Source: FEN-1297 sp963834015 (GTDB lineage: Bacteria; Bacteroidota; Ignavibacteria; Ignavibacteriales; Ignavibacteriaceae). From it: a stretch of 64,000 nt of DNA. A program made the translations under genes and the position numbers. Shown piece by piece: positions 1 to 8,021 of this stretch. The notes under the pieces were generated by a model. The model worked only from the letters and a program-made list of their open reading frames with translations. It had not been told where the DNA came from and searched no databases. The stretch lies in assembly GCA_963834015.1 (NCBI GenBank), contig CAWIAG010000002.1:62001-126000 (forward strand), in the 5' to 3' direction. The stretch's first letter is position 1; each line of letters begins with the position of its first letter.

Positions 1-1
1 G

Positions 2-1033
2 ATGTCTGCTTCTCGTATTCTTCCTGAAGGGATCACTAACTTAAAATCCCATCATTTACAGAAAAAAAATAACAGAATTCCTGCAGGCAGCTCTCAAGTC
101 TATCTGATAGATACAGTGGTCGTATATTCTATTCCCGAAATGGTGCAATCTATTCATTCTTATAATGCCCAAGGAAAGACGATTTTATCCTCTACGTCAG
201 ATACGCTGCAGTATATCTATTCCTACAATGCAGGAGGAAAGGTGGTTTTATCTTTAGCTAAGGAATGGCAAAACGGCCAATTGATCAATTCAATGCAAGA
301 TGTATATAGCTATGATGCAAAAGGAAATCAACTTTCAAAAATAAGTCAGCAATGGTATAACGGCCAATGGACTAATTATATCCTCGATTCATGTACATAT
401 GATGCAAAAGGAAGACAGCTTACATACTTAATACAGGAATGGGATGGCAGTCAATGGACGAATACAGCGTTCGATTCATCAGCTTATAACGCAAATGGTA
501 ATTTAGTTGCATATTTAGTTGATAATTGGGAATACGGTTATTCTTCATCTCTCACTACATATACTTATAATGCAGTAGGAGAGCAACTTTCATTTACTGA
601 TGCAAATTGGGATAGTACTCAATGGATTAATTCGTTACGCTGCTTAAAAACTTATAATACACAAGGAATTCAGAATACTTACTTAACTCAGAATTGGCAG
701 AATGGTCAATGGATTAATTCATCTTTTGATACTTCTACTTTTAATGCAAACGGAGATCAGATTACATCATTTTACGTGCAATGGCAAAACGGTCATTGGG
801 CTGATTCATCATTTGAAACCGATACTTATGACGTAAACGGAAATCCATCTACACGCTTGTCAAAGATATGGCAGAACGGTCAATGGGTTAATTCATCATT
901 TGACTCTGTTGCTTATAGTGAATTCGGATATCCACTTACAAATTTAACTGAGCAATGGCAGAATGGTCAATGGATTAATTCAACACTTTATAGCTGGACT
1001 TATGATGCTAACGAAAATCTACTTTCTTTTTAA
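2..1033 (+). CDS. T9SS-exported repeat protein, 5' part (partial, frameshifted)
   Basis: This is the upstream part of a secreted surface protein; no enzymatic function is recognised. It consists of tandem repeats of 29 residues, each with a WQNGQW(I/T)NSS core followed by a Y-D/N-A-N-G segment, about a dozen copies up to the break. No signal peptide is visible at the first Met, so the true start lies left of the window. The frame stops at 1031-1033 just after a run of five T. Reading one base back restores the repeat, and the distance from W to W across the junction is again exactly 29 residues. One T has therefore probably been lost from a T6 run. The rest of the protein, with the T9SS signal, is the next entry. 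Confidence 0.7.
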   Translation: MSASRILPEGITNLKSHHLQKKNNRIPAGSSQVYLIDTVVVYSIPEMVQSIHSYNAQGKTILSSTSDTLQYIYSYNAGGKVVLSLAKEWQNGQLINSMQDVYSYDAKGNQLSKISQQWYNGQWTNYILDSCTYDAKGRQLTYLIQEWDGSQWTNTAFDSSAYNANGNLVAYLVDNWEYGYSSSLTTYTYNAVGEQLSFTDANWDSTQWINSLRCLKTYNTQGIQNTYLTQNWQNGQWINSSFDTSTFNANGDQITSFYVQWQNGHWADSSFETDTYDVNGNPSTRLSKIWQNGQWVNSSFDSVAYSEFGYPLTNLTEQWQNGQWINSTLYSWTYDANENLLSF

Positions 1034-1626
1034 ACCAGCAATGGCAGAACAGTCAATGGATGAATACATCGTTCAACTCATATACTTATAATGCAAGCGG
1101 AAATCTGCTTACAAATGAGTCTGAAACCTGGGAGAATGGTCAATTGACTAATGACGTTCTTCTTAATTGCTCGTATGATGTAAATGGACATATGATTTCT
1201 TTTTCCAGCATGGAATGGCAAAATTCCGTATGGGTGCCGGAAAACTATTCCATATCCGTTAGTGATGATAAAAATTTCGAATATTTTAGGGGTTATTACG
1301 GTATAATTAAGTATAGCCTTAAAGACTTAACCGCTGTAGCCCCGGTTAAGCTCGGTATTCCTGCTAACTTCTCTCTGGCTCAGAATTATCCCAATCCCTT
1401 TAACCCATCAACTATTATAAACTACTCAATTCCTAAAGCCGTTCTGGTTACAATTAAAGTTTATGATATCTTGGGAAGAGAAGTAGAAGTTTTAGTTTAT
1501 GAAGTAAAACCTGCCGGAAATTATTCCGTGCAGTTTTCCGGGAATAATCTTGCAAGTGGAATATATTTCTACCGGATGCAGGCTGGAAGTTTTGCGCAAA
1601 CGAAGAAACTATTACTCCTAAAATAG
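1027..1626 (+). CDS. T9SS-exported repeat protein, 3' part with type A sorting domain
   Basis: This is the continuation of the preceding reading frame in the -1 frame; the first ATG is at 1060 but the repeat continues from 1027. It carries the last 29-residue repeats and then a C-terminal sorting domain of about 85 residues with NYPNPFNPSTIINYSIP, VYDILGREVE, GIYFYRMQAG and a final TKKLLLLK. This domain is the known signal for outer-membrane translocation by the type IX secretion system and for surface attachment. There is no ribosome-binding site in front of ATG 1060, so independent translation is unlikely. The two halves are best treated as one gene broken by a 1-base deletion, which may be real or a sequencing error. 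Confidence 0.75.
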   Translation, partial: FLNQQWQNSQWMNTSFNSYTYNASGNLLTNESETWENGQLTNDVLLNCSYDVNGHMISFSSMEWQNSVWVPENYSISVSDDKNFEYFRGYYGIIKYSLKDLTAVAPVKLGIPANFSLAQNYPNPFNPSTIINYSIPKAVLVTIKVYDILGREVEVLVYEVKPAGNYSVQFSGNNLASGIYFYRMQAGSFAQTKKLLLLK

Positions 1627-1641
1627 AGACTTAAATCTCAA

Positions 1642-1675
1642 GACTTAGCGGAGCTTAAAGTCGGAGGCGGAGCTA
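1642..1675 (+). repeat. GGAGGCGG-type interspersed repeat, copy 1
   Basis: Short intergenic repeat with GACTTAGCGGAGCTT followed by CGGAGGCGGAGCTA. It recurs in the same orientation at 2677-2719, so the radical SAM gene lies between two direct copies. It shares the GAGGCGGA core with the palindrome at 60837-60868. Confidence 0.5.
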
Positions 1676-1788
1676 CATTAAATTTCACAAAATATATTCG
1701 ATAATAATTTATTGACTCACTATTGTGTTGACATATTGGCTTATTATTTAAATTCTAAACATCTTCAATCACTAATAAAGGGTAAGAA

Positions 1789-2649
1789 ATGGAAAAGGGA
1801 AACGAATCTAAAAAGATTAGCCCATCAGAAATGAAAGCAAATGAAGTTCATGGTACCGGCGAATGGGCAAAACATAATGTCAATTTTATTGTAGGTTGTT
1901 TACACGACTGCTTATATTGTTGTAGTAAAACACCAGCAATGAGATTTAGAGATAGTAAAAGGCCTCCCAAAATTAGAAAAACACCAACAACTTGGAAAAG
2001 AGAAGAAATTAATGAAGATAAATATGCTCGTAATTTCAGAAAGCGTAAAGGCAGATTCTTTTTCCCATCCTCACATGATATCAGTCCAAAAAATTTGGAT
2101 AACTCAATTCAATTTCTAAAGAAAATATTACTACCCGGGAATGACGTTTTAATAGTTTCGAAACCTCATCTGAAATGTATTAAAGCTCTTTGCAAGGAAT
2201 TTGTTGAATACAAGGATAGTATACTGTTCAGATTTACTATAGGTAGTATCAATAATGAAGTTCTTAAATTCTGGGAACCAGGCGCGCCTCCATTCGCAGA
2301 GAGAGTTGCATCATTAAAATATGCATTTGAACATGGTTTTAATACCAGCGTATCTTGTGAACCTATGCTGGATAATAATATTGAAGCTGTAGTTGAGGCG
2401 ACAATTCCATATGTCACGGATAGCATATGGATAGGGAAAGCGAATAGGCTTAGGCAAAACATGAGTGTGAATGGGCACAAAGATATCAAATCAAAAGAAG
2501 CCGCCACTGCATTAATTGCCCTTTCTAATAATAATCGTATTAAAGAGATTTATGATGAATATAAGGATAATCCGAAAATAAAATGGAAAGAAAGCATTAA
2601 AAAGGTAATTGGACTTGAAATACAAACTGAGAAAGGTTTAGATATTTAA
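1789..2649 (+). CDS. Radical SAM protein (SPL/DUF5131-like)
   Basis: Protein of 286 residues with the canonical radical SAM cluster motif C-x3-C-x2-C at about residues 37-44 (GCLHDCLYC), which binds the 4Fe-4S cluster that cleaves S-adenosylmethionine. Later segments LIVSKPHLKCI, LRFTIGS-like FRFTIGS, FAERVASLKYAFEHGF and VSCEPMLDN match the strand order of the TIM-barrel core in the spore-photoproduct-lyase-like/DUF5131 radical SAM group. The substrate cannot be inferred. The start at 1789 has GGGTAAGAA upstream, a weak Shine-Dalgarno. The gene stands alone and is flanked by direct repeats at 1642-1675 and 2677-2719. The family assignment is firm at superfamily level and tentative below that. 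Confidence 0.8.
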   Translation: MEKGNESKKISPSEMKANEVHGTGEWAKHNVNFIVGCLHDCLYCCSKTPAMRFRDSKRPPKIRKTPTTWKREEINEDKYARNFRKRKGRFFFPSSHDISPKNLDNSIQFLKKILLPGNDVLIVSKPHLKCIKALCKEFVEYKDSILFRFTIGSINNEVLKFWEPGAPPFAERVASLKYAFEHGFNTSVSCEPMLDNNIEAVVEATIPYVTDSIWIGKANRLRQNMSVNGHKDIKSKEAATALIALSNNNRIKEIYDEYKDNPKIKWKESIKKVIGLEIQTEKGLDI

Positions 2650-2676
2650 AGGCTGACTTAAGTTTATATATATAAG

Positions 2677-2719
2677 GACTTAGCGGAAGCTTGGCCGGAG
2701 GCGGTAGACGGAGCTAAGA
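2677..2719 (+). repeat. GGAGGCGG-type interspersed repeat, copy 2
   Basis: Second direct copy of the repeat at 1642-1675. Here the ends form a small inverted repeat (CTTAGC ... GCTAAG) around the GGCCGGAGGCGG core, so the transcript could fold as a hairpin. Confidence 0.5.
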
Positions 2720-2809
2720 CGGATTGACTCGATGTATGTCTAAATAAGCAGTTTAATAATGTTGATTTTAGTTCGGAAGGAAATATTTGAGGATCCTGGC
2801 CGGGGGTTT

Positions 2810-5317
2810 TTAGTAGAGATAAATAGTTAAGCTATTCTTCAAGGTTCTGACTTTATTTTTTCTGCTAATACTCTGAGCAATGGCTTTAACATTATAGCTG
2901 CCATCTTGTAATAAAATCTCGTCGCCGACATTCAAAATTTCATCTTCCAAAAGCGCCGTTTTACCCTCAACTAATATTTCTTTCACATTAATATAGTCAT
3001 CCGCGCGCAAAGGTTCTTTTGACCATACCCGGACCTCTTTTAATTCAGTGACAGCCCGCTTTAATTCCTGATATCGGCTGACGCCACCATTTTTCTTTAC
3101 ATGATAAGCAAGCCCTGCATTTGCCAACATAACTATAGTATCCGATGCCGTGCCTTTAAGATTTTCTTTGTCACCTATCCAAATTATGCTATCGTGTACG
3201 GCAGAACTTCCTTTATATATTTCATATGCCATAATATTAACAATTAATGATCTCTCATCACTTGAAAAAACTGACATCTTTCTCAGTAAATCCGTCTGTA
3301 TAACCTCAATGCCTTCTTTCCTTAGCAGTTCAACATAATCTTTATCCTTTGTAGTCTCCAACATTATAGCGATAGTCCTCTTATAGTCTTTCATAATTCC
3401 AACTGCTAGATCATACAACGGATTATTTACAGCACTCATACCAAGTTCAACTATTGGTGTATCCAGATTATCAATTAGCCCGGTTATACGGTTGCTTCTT
3501 GAAGCCGAACCTCTACCAAGAATTTCTAAATCTATTCGGTCAATAAGGATCTTAATTGCTTCAAGTAATTCGTCCATGGGATGCTTTAACTCAATAACAA
3601 CTTCACTTTGCATTTTCTCTGGGAAACGATTAAGTAAAGCTGCTGGAATCTTTACTCTGTTTTCAATGATATAATTAAAAAAGCCGCGGACAGATTCCAT
3701 ATCCTCTTTAGCATCAACTCCTTCCTTCACGGTTGCATCAATGATTCTCTCCAGGTTCCAGTTAAATTTCTTAATAAGTGTAGACATAAGCTTTGGTTTT
3801 GTTATACCAATTGCACTCCTGAGCATCTCTGCGTTCGCTGCAACTCCTATAGAGGCGGTATTATCGGATATTTTTGTATAAGTCCTTATTAGATTCGGTA
3901 AGCTGTAATCTATTAAATATTCCCGTGAAGGCTCCAGTGTTTGAAGGAAACTATTCAGGATGCTGTTCTTGGAAAATAAAAAATCGCGCGCCACATTGCC
4001 TTTTTCTTCCTTTATCTCCTTTATCGGGACTTTACTTACAAGTTTATGTACGTGCCTTAATTCTATATCGGAACTCTTGATATTATGGATTCCATACTCA
4101 CCGTATTGATTTGGATTTCTGTATATAACAGCTTTACCATCCTCAATTGGAATAATACAAACACTATCGTCCTGATCTGCGCCGCCCTTAACAGCCATAA
4201 ACTCAACTATATCAGTCTCATTAATCCAAAGATTACCATATTTATCCAATTCAACTGTATCTTTTTCAACTGCCGGCAAAAAGTTTCCGTCTCCATCATG
4301 TTCTCTCAGGTCAACTCTTATATATCCACGCTTGCCTTCAAGTATCGGAATTCTAAAACTAGGCAGCCCGTTTAAGCCTTCTGCATAACGCATAATACTA
4401 TTCTTCATCATATACCAGGCAGAACGGATTAGTCCGGGATACTTAGTATAGTCCACGTTAGCCCAAATTGCTTTACGCAAAACCCACTGCTCATTATCGT
4501 ATTCCTCCTTATCTATCTCATCGAAATTATCTAACCAACGAGAAAGATTGCCGGCAAACAAATCTTCCTTAAACTTATTCATACCCTGATATGCCCAAGA
4601 GAGATACTGTTCCGGGCCAAATAAAGCCCATAGGTTCAGCATTGATTGAATATCCATCCGCAAAGACTCACCTAACTTTATCGGCTCAAGTGTGACATAT
4701 TCATACCCGTTGCTTAACGAGATTTCCGTCTTGATATTCTCACTGCCATAAATGACAACATCATGCTTTATCTTATCTGACAAAACACAATGTCCTTTAA
4801 CGAGGCCATTTTTGAAGAAAAGGGTAAACTGCGCGGACATCTCTGCCTTTGCATTTTCCCATCCTAACGACTTGGCAAGATCAACCGATATTAAACTTAT
4901 GCCGTCTGTTATTTTCCCTGAATGGTTATTATTGATATGGACATCTAACCCCTTGAAGAAGGAACCGTACTTTATAGGGCGAAACACCCGGGATAAGTAC
5001 TTGCCGGTTTTGAATAAGTTTTTCGATTTTATATTAATACCGAAATGCTGCAGGAAATTCTTGAATTGGATATGTTCACCGTTAGTGTTAAAAGCATCTA
5101 TTACCCTCAGTTTATCTTCTCGCAAGTATGTAAATGAGAATTGTCCCTGTAAGAGATGCTTCTCTACATCTTCTTTATTGAAAAATAGAGAGTTGAATTC
5201 TGCTCGTTTTATATTGAATTCCGGTAAATCAAAAAATGGCGGGCGGTAACTGCCTTGAGAGATATTTGTCTCAACCTGAATAGTTGAAACTTTCTTTGAA
5301 AAAACTGAACTACACAT
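2810..5317 (-). CDS. Large RdRP/YonO-like two-barrel polymerase homologue (putative)
   Basis: 835-residue protein with no close family that I can name. The motif order resembles single-chain polymerases with two double-psi beta-barrels (eukaryotic RNA-silencing RdRPs, YonO, crAss-phage RNAP). Residues about 137-178 have ITDGISLIS ... Q ... KG, as in barrel 1 (DG-x-G-x-IS ... Q-x-R ... KG). Residues about 322-336 (RIPILEGKRGYIRV) sit where RNPxLHPGDIR lies. Residues 377-387 (KGGADQDDSVC) sit at the catalytic DxDGD loop, here reading D-Q-D-D. Residues about 483-500 (ASIGVAANAEML) and DATVKEGVDAKED match the following helices (LGxIxNAH, AVDxxKTG). These are eye alignments, not profile hits. The start is supported by AGGAGG five bases upstream. 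The gene is monocistronic, reads away from the TPR-SIR2 pair, and has a terminator-like hairpin in its leader. Confidence 0.55.
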   Translation of the reverse strand: MCSSVFSKKVSTIQVETNISQGSYRPPFFDLPEFNIKRAEFNSLFFNKEDVEKHLLQGQFSFTYLREDKLRVIDAFNTNGEHIQFKNFLQHFGINIKSKNLFKTGKYLSRVFRPIKYGSFFKGLDVHINNNHSGKITDGISLISVDLAKSLGWENAKAEMSAQFTLFFKNGLVKGHCVLSDKIKHDVVIYGSENIKTEISLSNGYEYVTLEPIKLGESLRMDIQSMLNLWALFGPEQYLSWAYQGMNKFKEDLFAGNLSRWLDNFDEIDKEEYDNEQWVLRKAIWANVDYTKYPGLIRSAWYMMKNSIMRYAEGLNGLPSFRIPILEGKRGYIRVDLREHDGDGNFLPAVEKDTVELDKYGNLWINETDIVEFMAVKGGADQDDSVCIIPIEDGKAVIYRNPNQYGEYGIHNIKSSDIELRHVHKLVSKVPIKEIKEEKGNVARDFLFSKNSILNSFLQTLEPSREYLIDYSLPNLIRTYTKISDNTASIGVAANAEMLRSAIGITKPKLMSTLIKKFNWNLERIIDATVKEGVDAKEDMESVRGFFNYIIENRVKIPAALLNRFPEKMQSEVVIELKHPMDELLEAIKILIDRIDLEILGRGSASRSNRITGLIDNLDTPIVELGMSAVNNPLYDLAVGIMKDYKRTIAIMLETTKDKDYVELLRKEGIEVIQTDLLRKMSVFSSDERSLIVNIMAYEIYKGSSAVHDSIIWIGDKENLKGTASDTIVMLANAGLAYHVKKNGGVSRYQELKRAVTELKEVRVWSKEPLRADDYINVKEILVEGKTALLEDEILNVGDEILLQDGSYNVKAIAQSISRKNKVRTLKNSLTIYLY

Positions 5318-5342
5318 AGTAACCTCCTGAGAAATTGATTAA

Positions 5343-5379
5343 TAAAAAAAGCCCGACCCTCAACTAAGAGAATCAGGCT
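5343..5379 (-). promoter_or_regulatory. Attenuator-like hairpin in the leader of the polymerase-like gene
   Basis: On the minus strand, AGCCTGATTCTC and GAGGGTCGGGCT pair over 12 positions (four G-U) around a six-base loop, followed directly by a run of seven T. This is an intrinsic terminator shape, but it lies just before the AGGAGG and ATG of the polymerase-like gene. No minus-strand gene is seen upstream that would need terminating, so it may act as a transcription attenuator. Confidence 0.55.
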
Positions 5380-5839
5380 GTTGTTATATAGTTATTTATT
5401 TTATTAAAGAGAGTAGGTGGCTCGGAAAGATTTTACTCTACCTCACCCCAATACAGTCCCTGGGACTCGGTCTCCCCGGTGTGAATGGGCTATATACGGG
5501 ATACCCCGGTACCTCGATTGAAAACTGAGGATTTCGGTAATTGTTGAATGGACTGGAATTTAAAAATAAAAATTTGGGCAATAAAACAGTAGATTAATTT
5601 AATCGGATTCTTGATTCCTCTTTATTTCTTACTTAATTTTCTACTACAACTCTATAGCATCTCCCCAAAGGTGCCGTAGTGTCCCCTAAACCATTATCCG
5701 GATCTTACATAGGTCCGGATAGTTTCGCTTTTCAAACATTGGGAGTGGGAAACTTGAGGGATTTATTCTAAGCTTTTGTTCAAGTAAAAGGTATAGAACT
5801 TACTTTTGTTCATCCATCGATTAGGAGGTTATTGATAAA
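5380..5839. other. 460-bp intergenic region with a hairpin
   Basis: Divergent spacer between the polymerase-like gene (minus) and the TPR gene (plus). It contains GC-rich blocks with repeated CCCCGGT at 5474-5512 in an otherwise AT-rich stretch, and a perfect 8-bp inverted repeat TATCCGGA ... TCCGGATA at 5695-5721 followed by a T-rich tail. Promoters for both genes must lie here, but no clear -10/-35 boxes were identified. No riboswitch class was recognised. Confidence 0.4.
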
Positions 5840-6496
5840 ATGGAATCTAATTTTGCCGAAGAACATTATAATCATGGAGTTAATAATATTATTCAATTTA
5901 ACTATACCGAAGCAATAGAAAACTTCAATAAAGCGTTAGCACTAAATCCAGATTATGCAGATGCATATTATAGTCGTGGATATGCTTTCAGTAAACAGGG
6001 TAACCATACACGAGAAATAGAAGATTATTCGAAAGCCATCGAATTGAGACCTAATTTCGCTGAGGCATATCGTAGCCGTGGAATGGCTTACGGTGCACAA
6101 GATAACTACGACAAAGCAATAGTAGATCTTACGAAAGCTATAGAATTGAAACCAAATGATGCTGAAATATATGTTAACCGTGGACTTGCTAATTCTTTAC
6201 AATTCAAATTTGAGAGAGCTATTGAAGATTATACGACAGCCATTGAATTGAAAGATAATTATGTTGATTCATATATTTTTCGTGGAAATGCTTACTTTGG
6301 TCTGCGTTGTCATCTTTTAGCTATTGAAGATTATACCAAAGTCATTGAATTGAATCCGAATAATGCTGAAGCTTATTATAATCGTGGATTGAATTATAAA
6401 ATGATGCATAATCTCGAAAAAGCTGTAGAAGAATTTAAAACTGCCGCTCGTTTAGGCTCAAAAGTAGCGATTGAAGAATTAAAAAGATTAAAATGA
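5840..6496 (+). CDS. TPR-repeat protein paired with SIR2-like protein
   Basis: 218 residues made almost entirely of six tetratricopeptide repeats of 34 residues (for example AIENFNKALALNPDYADAY and AIEDYTKVIELNPNNAEAY). These form a superhelical protein-binding scaffold. There is no signal peptide or membrane segment, so it is presumably cytoplasmic. The start is set by AGGAGG 11 bases upstream. The stop overlaps the ATG of the SIR2-like gene (ATGA), so the two are translationally coupled. By analogy with defence operons it could be the sensor or regulator of the downstream NADase-like effector; this is inference. Confidence 0.85.
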   Translation: MESNFAEEHYNHGVNNIIQFNYTEAIENFNKALALNPDYADAYYSRGYAFSKQGNHTREIEDYSKAIELRPNFAEAYRSRGMAYGAQDNYDKAIVDLTKAIELKPNDAEIYVNRGLANSLQFKFERAIEDYTTAIELKDNYVDSYIFRGNAYFGLRCHLLAIEDYTKVIELNPNNAEAYYNRGLNYKMMHNLEKAVEEFKTAARLGSKVAIEELKRLK

Positions 6497-7485
6497 TTAC
6501 ACACGATACAGTATTTATATTGGGAGCAGGGGCAAGTAAGCCGTATGGCTTCCCTACAGCATGGGAACTGAAATTAGATATAATAAAAAACTTCCATAAA
6601 AGAATTCAGAAGATTATTTCAGGATATAATTCCTACTTAGGTAATTATGAACAAGTACTGACACAATTTATAAATCATTTTAGAGATTCTCATAACGTGA
6701 GTATTGATCTATTTTTAAGTCGCAATCCGTTATTTTCAAGTATAGGTAAAGATGCAATAGTACTAAGTCTATTAGAAAGTGAAAAAAGTAGTTTGAAATA
6801 TTGGTTTAAAGAAGACATTTCAATTGATTGGTATTTATCAATATTCAATTATATGCTTGATGGATTATTTGAACCAGAAGACTATAAAATATTCGGGCAA
6901 AATAAAACTACGTTTATAACATTTAATTATGATAGATCATTGGAAAATTATTTATATAACTCTTTATTAAATACATTTTCAAAAGCTTCTGAAGATGAAA
7001 TAAAAGAAGTAATGAGGAAAATAAGTATTCATCATGTATATGGAGAATTGGGTCATCTTCCCTGGGAAAGAAATTCTATTGATCCAAGTAATTCGGCAAT
7101 AACATTTATAGATTATGGAAAGTCAGAAATTTATTATCCAGAATTAGAAATCTATAGAAAATCAATAAAAACCATAAAGGAACGGCTACCATTACAAGAA
7201 GGAGAACCAATTTTCGAAGCTTTACAAAATGCAATGGAAATTTTCTTTTTGGGATTTAGTTTTGGTGATGAAAACATGGAAATATTGAAAGATGCGATAA
7301 TGAATATCCCACGATTTACGGTAATTCATTTAACAACACTTGGATTAAGTGAAAAAAAGATTAAAGATATTTGGAAGCGATATTTCAAACGAAAGGATGA
7401 TACCCATCAATCTTTTGAAGCGAGTGGAACTTTTATACCTGAACAGATTGATTCCAATGCACTGCTAATAAAACGCATATTGTAG
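6493..7485 (+). CDS. SIR2-like (putative NAD-consuming effector) protein
   Basis: 330-residue protein with the SIR2-like fold signature. Residues 8-20 (FILGAGASKPYGF) match the nucleotide-binding GAGxSxxxGxP loop, FITFNYDRSLE at about 140-150 matches the FNYD motif, IHHVYGELGHLPW holds the H-x-x-G segment, and FFLGFSFGDENMEIL at about 252-266 matches the second NAD-binding strand. Proteins of this family act in anti-phage systems (Thoeris ThsA, DSR, SIR2-pAgo) by depleting NAD on infection. The gene starts inside the stop of the TPR gene, and no third gene follows on this strand. The defensive role is inferred from family and location. Deacetylase activity is less likely because the classical sirtuin zinc cysteines are absent. 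Confidence 0.8.
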   Translation: MITHDTVFILGAGASKPYGFPTAWELKLDIIKNFHKRIQKIISGYNSYLGNYEQVLTQFINHFRDSHNVSIDLFLSRNPLFSSIGKDAIVLSLLESEKSSLKYWFKEDISIDWYLSIFNYMLDGLFEPEDYKIFGQNKTTFITFNYDRSLENYLYNSLLNTFSKASEDEIKEVMRKISIHHVYGELGHLPWERNSIDPSNSAITFIDYGKSEIYYPELEIYRKSIKTIKERLPLQEGEPIFEALQNAMEIFFLGFSFGDENMEILKDAIMNIPRFTVIHLTTLGLSEKKIKDIWKRYFKRKDDTHQSFEASGTFIPEQIDSNALLIKRIL

Positions 7486-7543
7486 ATTCATAATTACTCG
7501 GAAATAACTTCACATTTTTGCTATTTAATGCTTTTCTTTATTC

Positions 7544-7744
7544 TCAAAAAAACAATATCGCCGCGGCAATAATTACTATCATGGGTATTAACAACACAAT
7601 TAAACATCCACCCCTGGTAACCATTCTCCCTATCTTCTGATTCCTACCGCTACGGGTTAATGGTATCCCTATCTTTCGTGATATCCTCGCTTTGGCTGCA
7701 GATATACCTATATACCGGCGCCAAGACCTGCCTCCTAAATTCAT
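7544..7744 (-). CDS. Small single-span membrane protein
   Basis: 66 residues: an N-terminal half rich in Arg and Lys, then one hydrophobic C-terminal segment (residues about 47-66, ending LIPMIVIIAAAILFF). A weak GAAGAAG lies about eight bases before the ATG. It follows the zinc-ribbon gene by 57 bases on the same strand. No family recognised; such proteins are common in phage and island modules. Real but unproven. Confidence 0.35.
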   Translation of the reverse strand: MNLGGRSWRRYIGISAAKARISRKIGIPLTRSGRNQKIGRMVTRGGCLIVLLIPMIVIIAAAILFF

Positions 7745-7801
7745 ATTGTAACTTCTTCAGTTATAGTAAATTAATAAAAACCCGGGCGCACACAGCTTCC
7801 A

Positions 7802-7957
7802 TTATTCCATATCCTCTTCATTCTCCAAGTCCTCCTGATAAACCTTTCGCCGACAGGTAGAACAAGTAAATGGTTCTTCTTCTTCAGTTTCTACTCTTAT
7901 AGTAACATAGCACCAGGGGCATATAACTAATTGTTCCTCCTCTTCTGGTTTTAACAT
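7802..7957 (-). CDS. Small acidic zinc-ribbon protein
   Basis: 51 residues, starting MLKPEEEEQ. Two CxxC knuckles (CPWC and CSTC, about 19 residues apart) form a zinc ribbon, and both ends are strongly acidic. An in-frame Met nine codons further upstream (7984) is possible, but AAAGGAG lies six bases before the ATG at 7957, which decides the start. The preceding leader contains a terminator-like hairpin at 7992-8021. No function can be named; small zinc ribbons often bind nucleic acids or act as adaptors. Confidence 0.6.
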   Translation of the reverse strand: MLKPEEEEQLVICPWCYVTIRVETEEEEPFTCSTCRRKVYQEDLENEEDME

Positions 7958-7982
7958 AACTACTCCTTTAATTATTTTGGAC

Positions 7983-8021
7983 AAAAAAATACCCGGACAA
8001 AGAGAATTACTCGATGCCGGG
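7983..8021 (-). terminator. Terminator-like hairpin before the zinc-ribbon gene
   Basis: On the minus strand, CCCGG and CCGGG pair with an inner GAG/CTC stem, followed by a run of seven T. It could terminate transcripts arriving from the P-loop gene or act in the leader of the zinc-ribbon gene. Like the hairpin at 5343-5379, it contains GAGAAT in the loop-side arm and sits just before a Shine-Dalgarno. Confidence 0.5.

Noticed and set aside
1020..1065. Programmed -1 frameshift at TTTTTAAAC
   Set aside because: The zero-frame codons are TTT TAA, not the T-TTA-AAC phasing of a classical slippery site, no downstream pseudoknot is obvious, and two other genes in the window show similar homopolymer breaks. 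A base loss is simpler.
5380..5560. Known riboswitch upstream of the polymerase-like gene
   Set aside because: No conserved core of the TPP, cobalamin, SAM, c-di-GMP, FMN or purine classes could be matched; only the terminator-like hairpin is supported.
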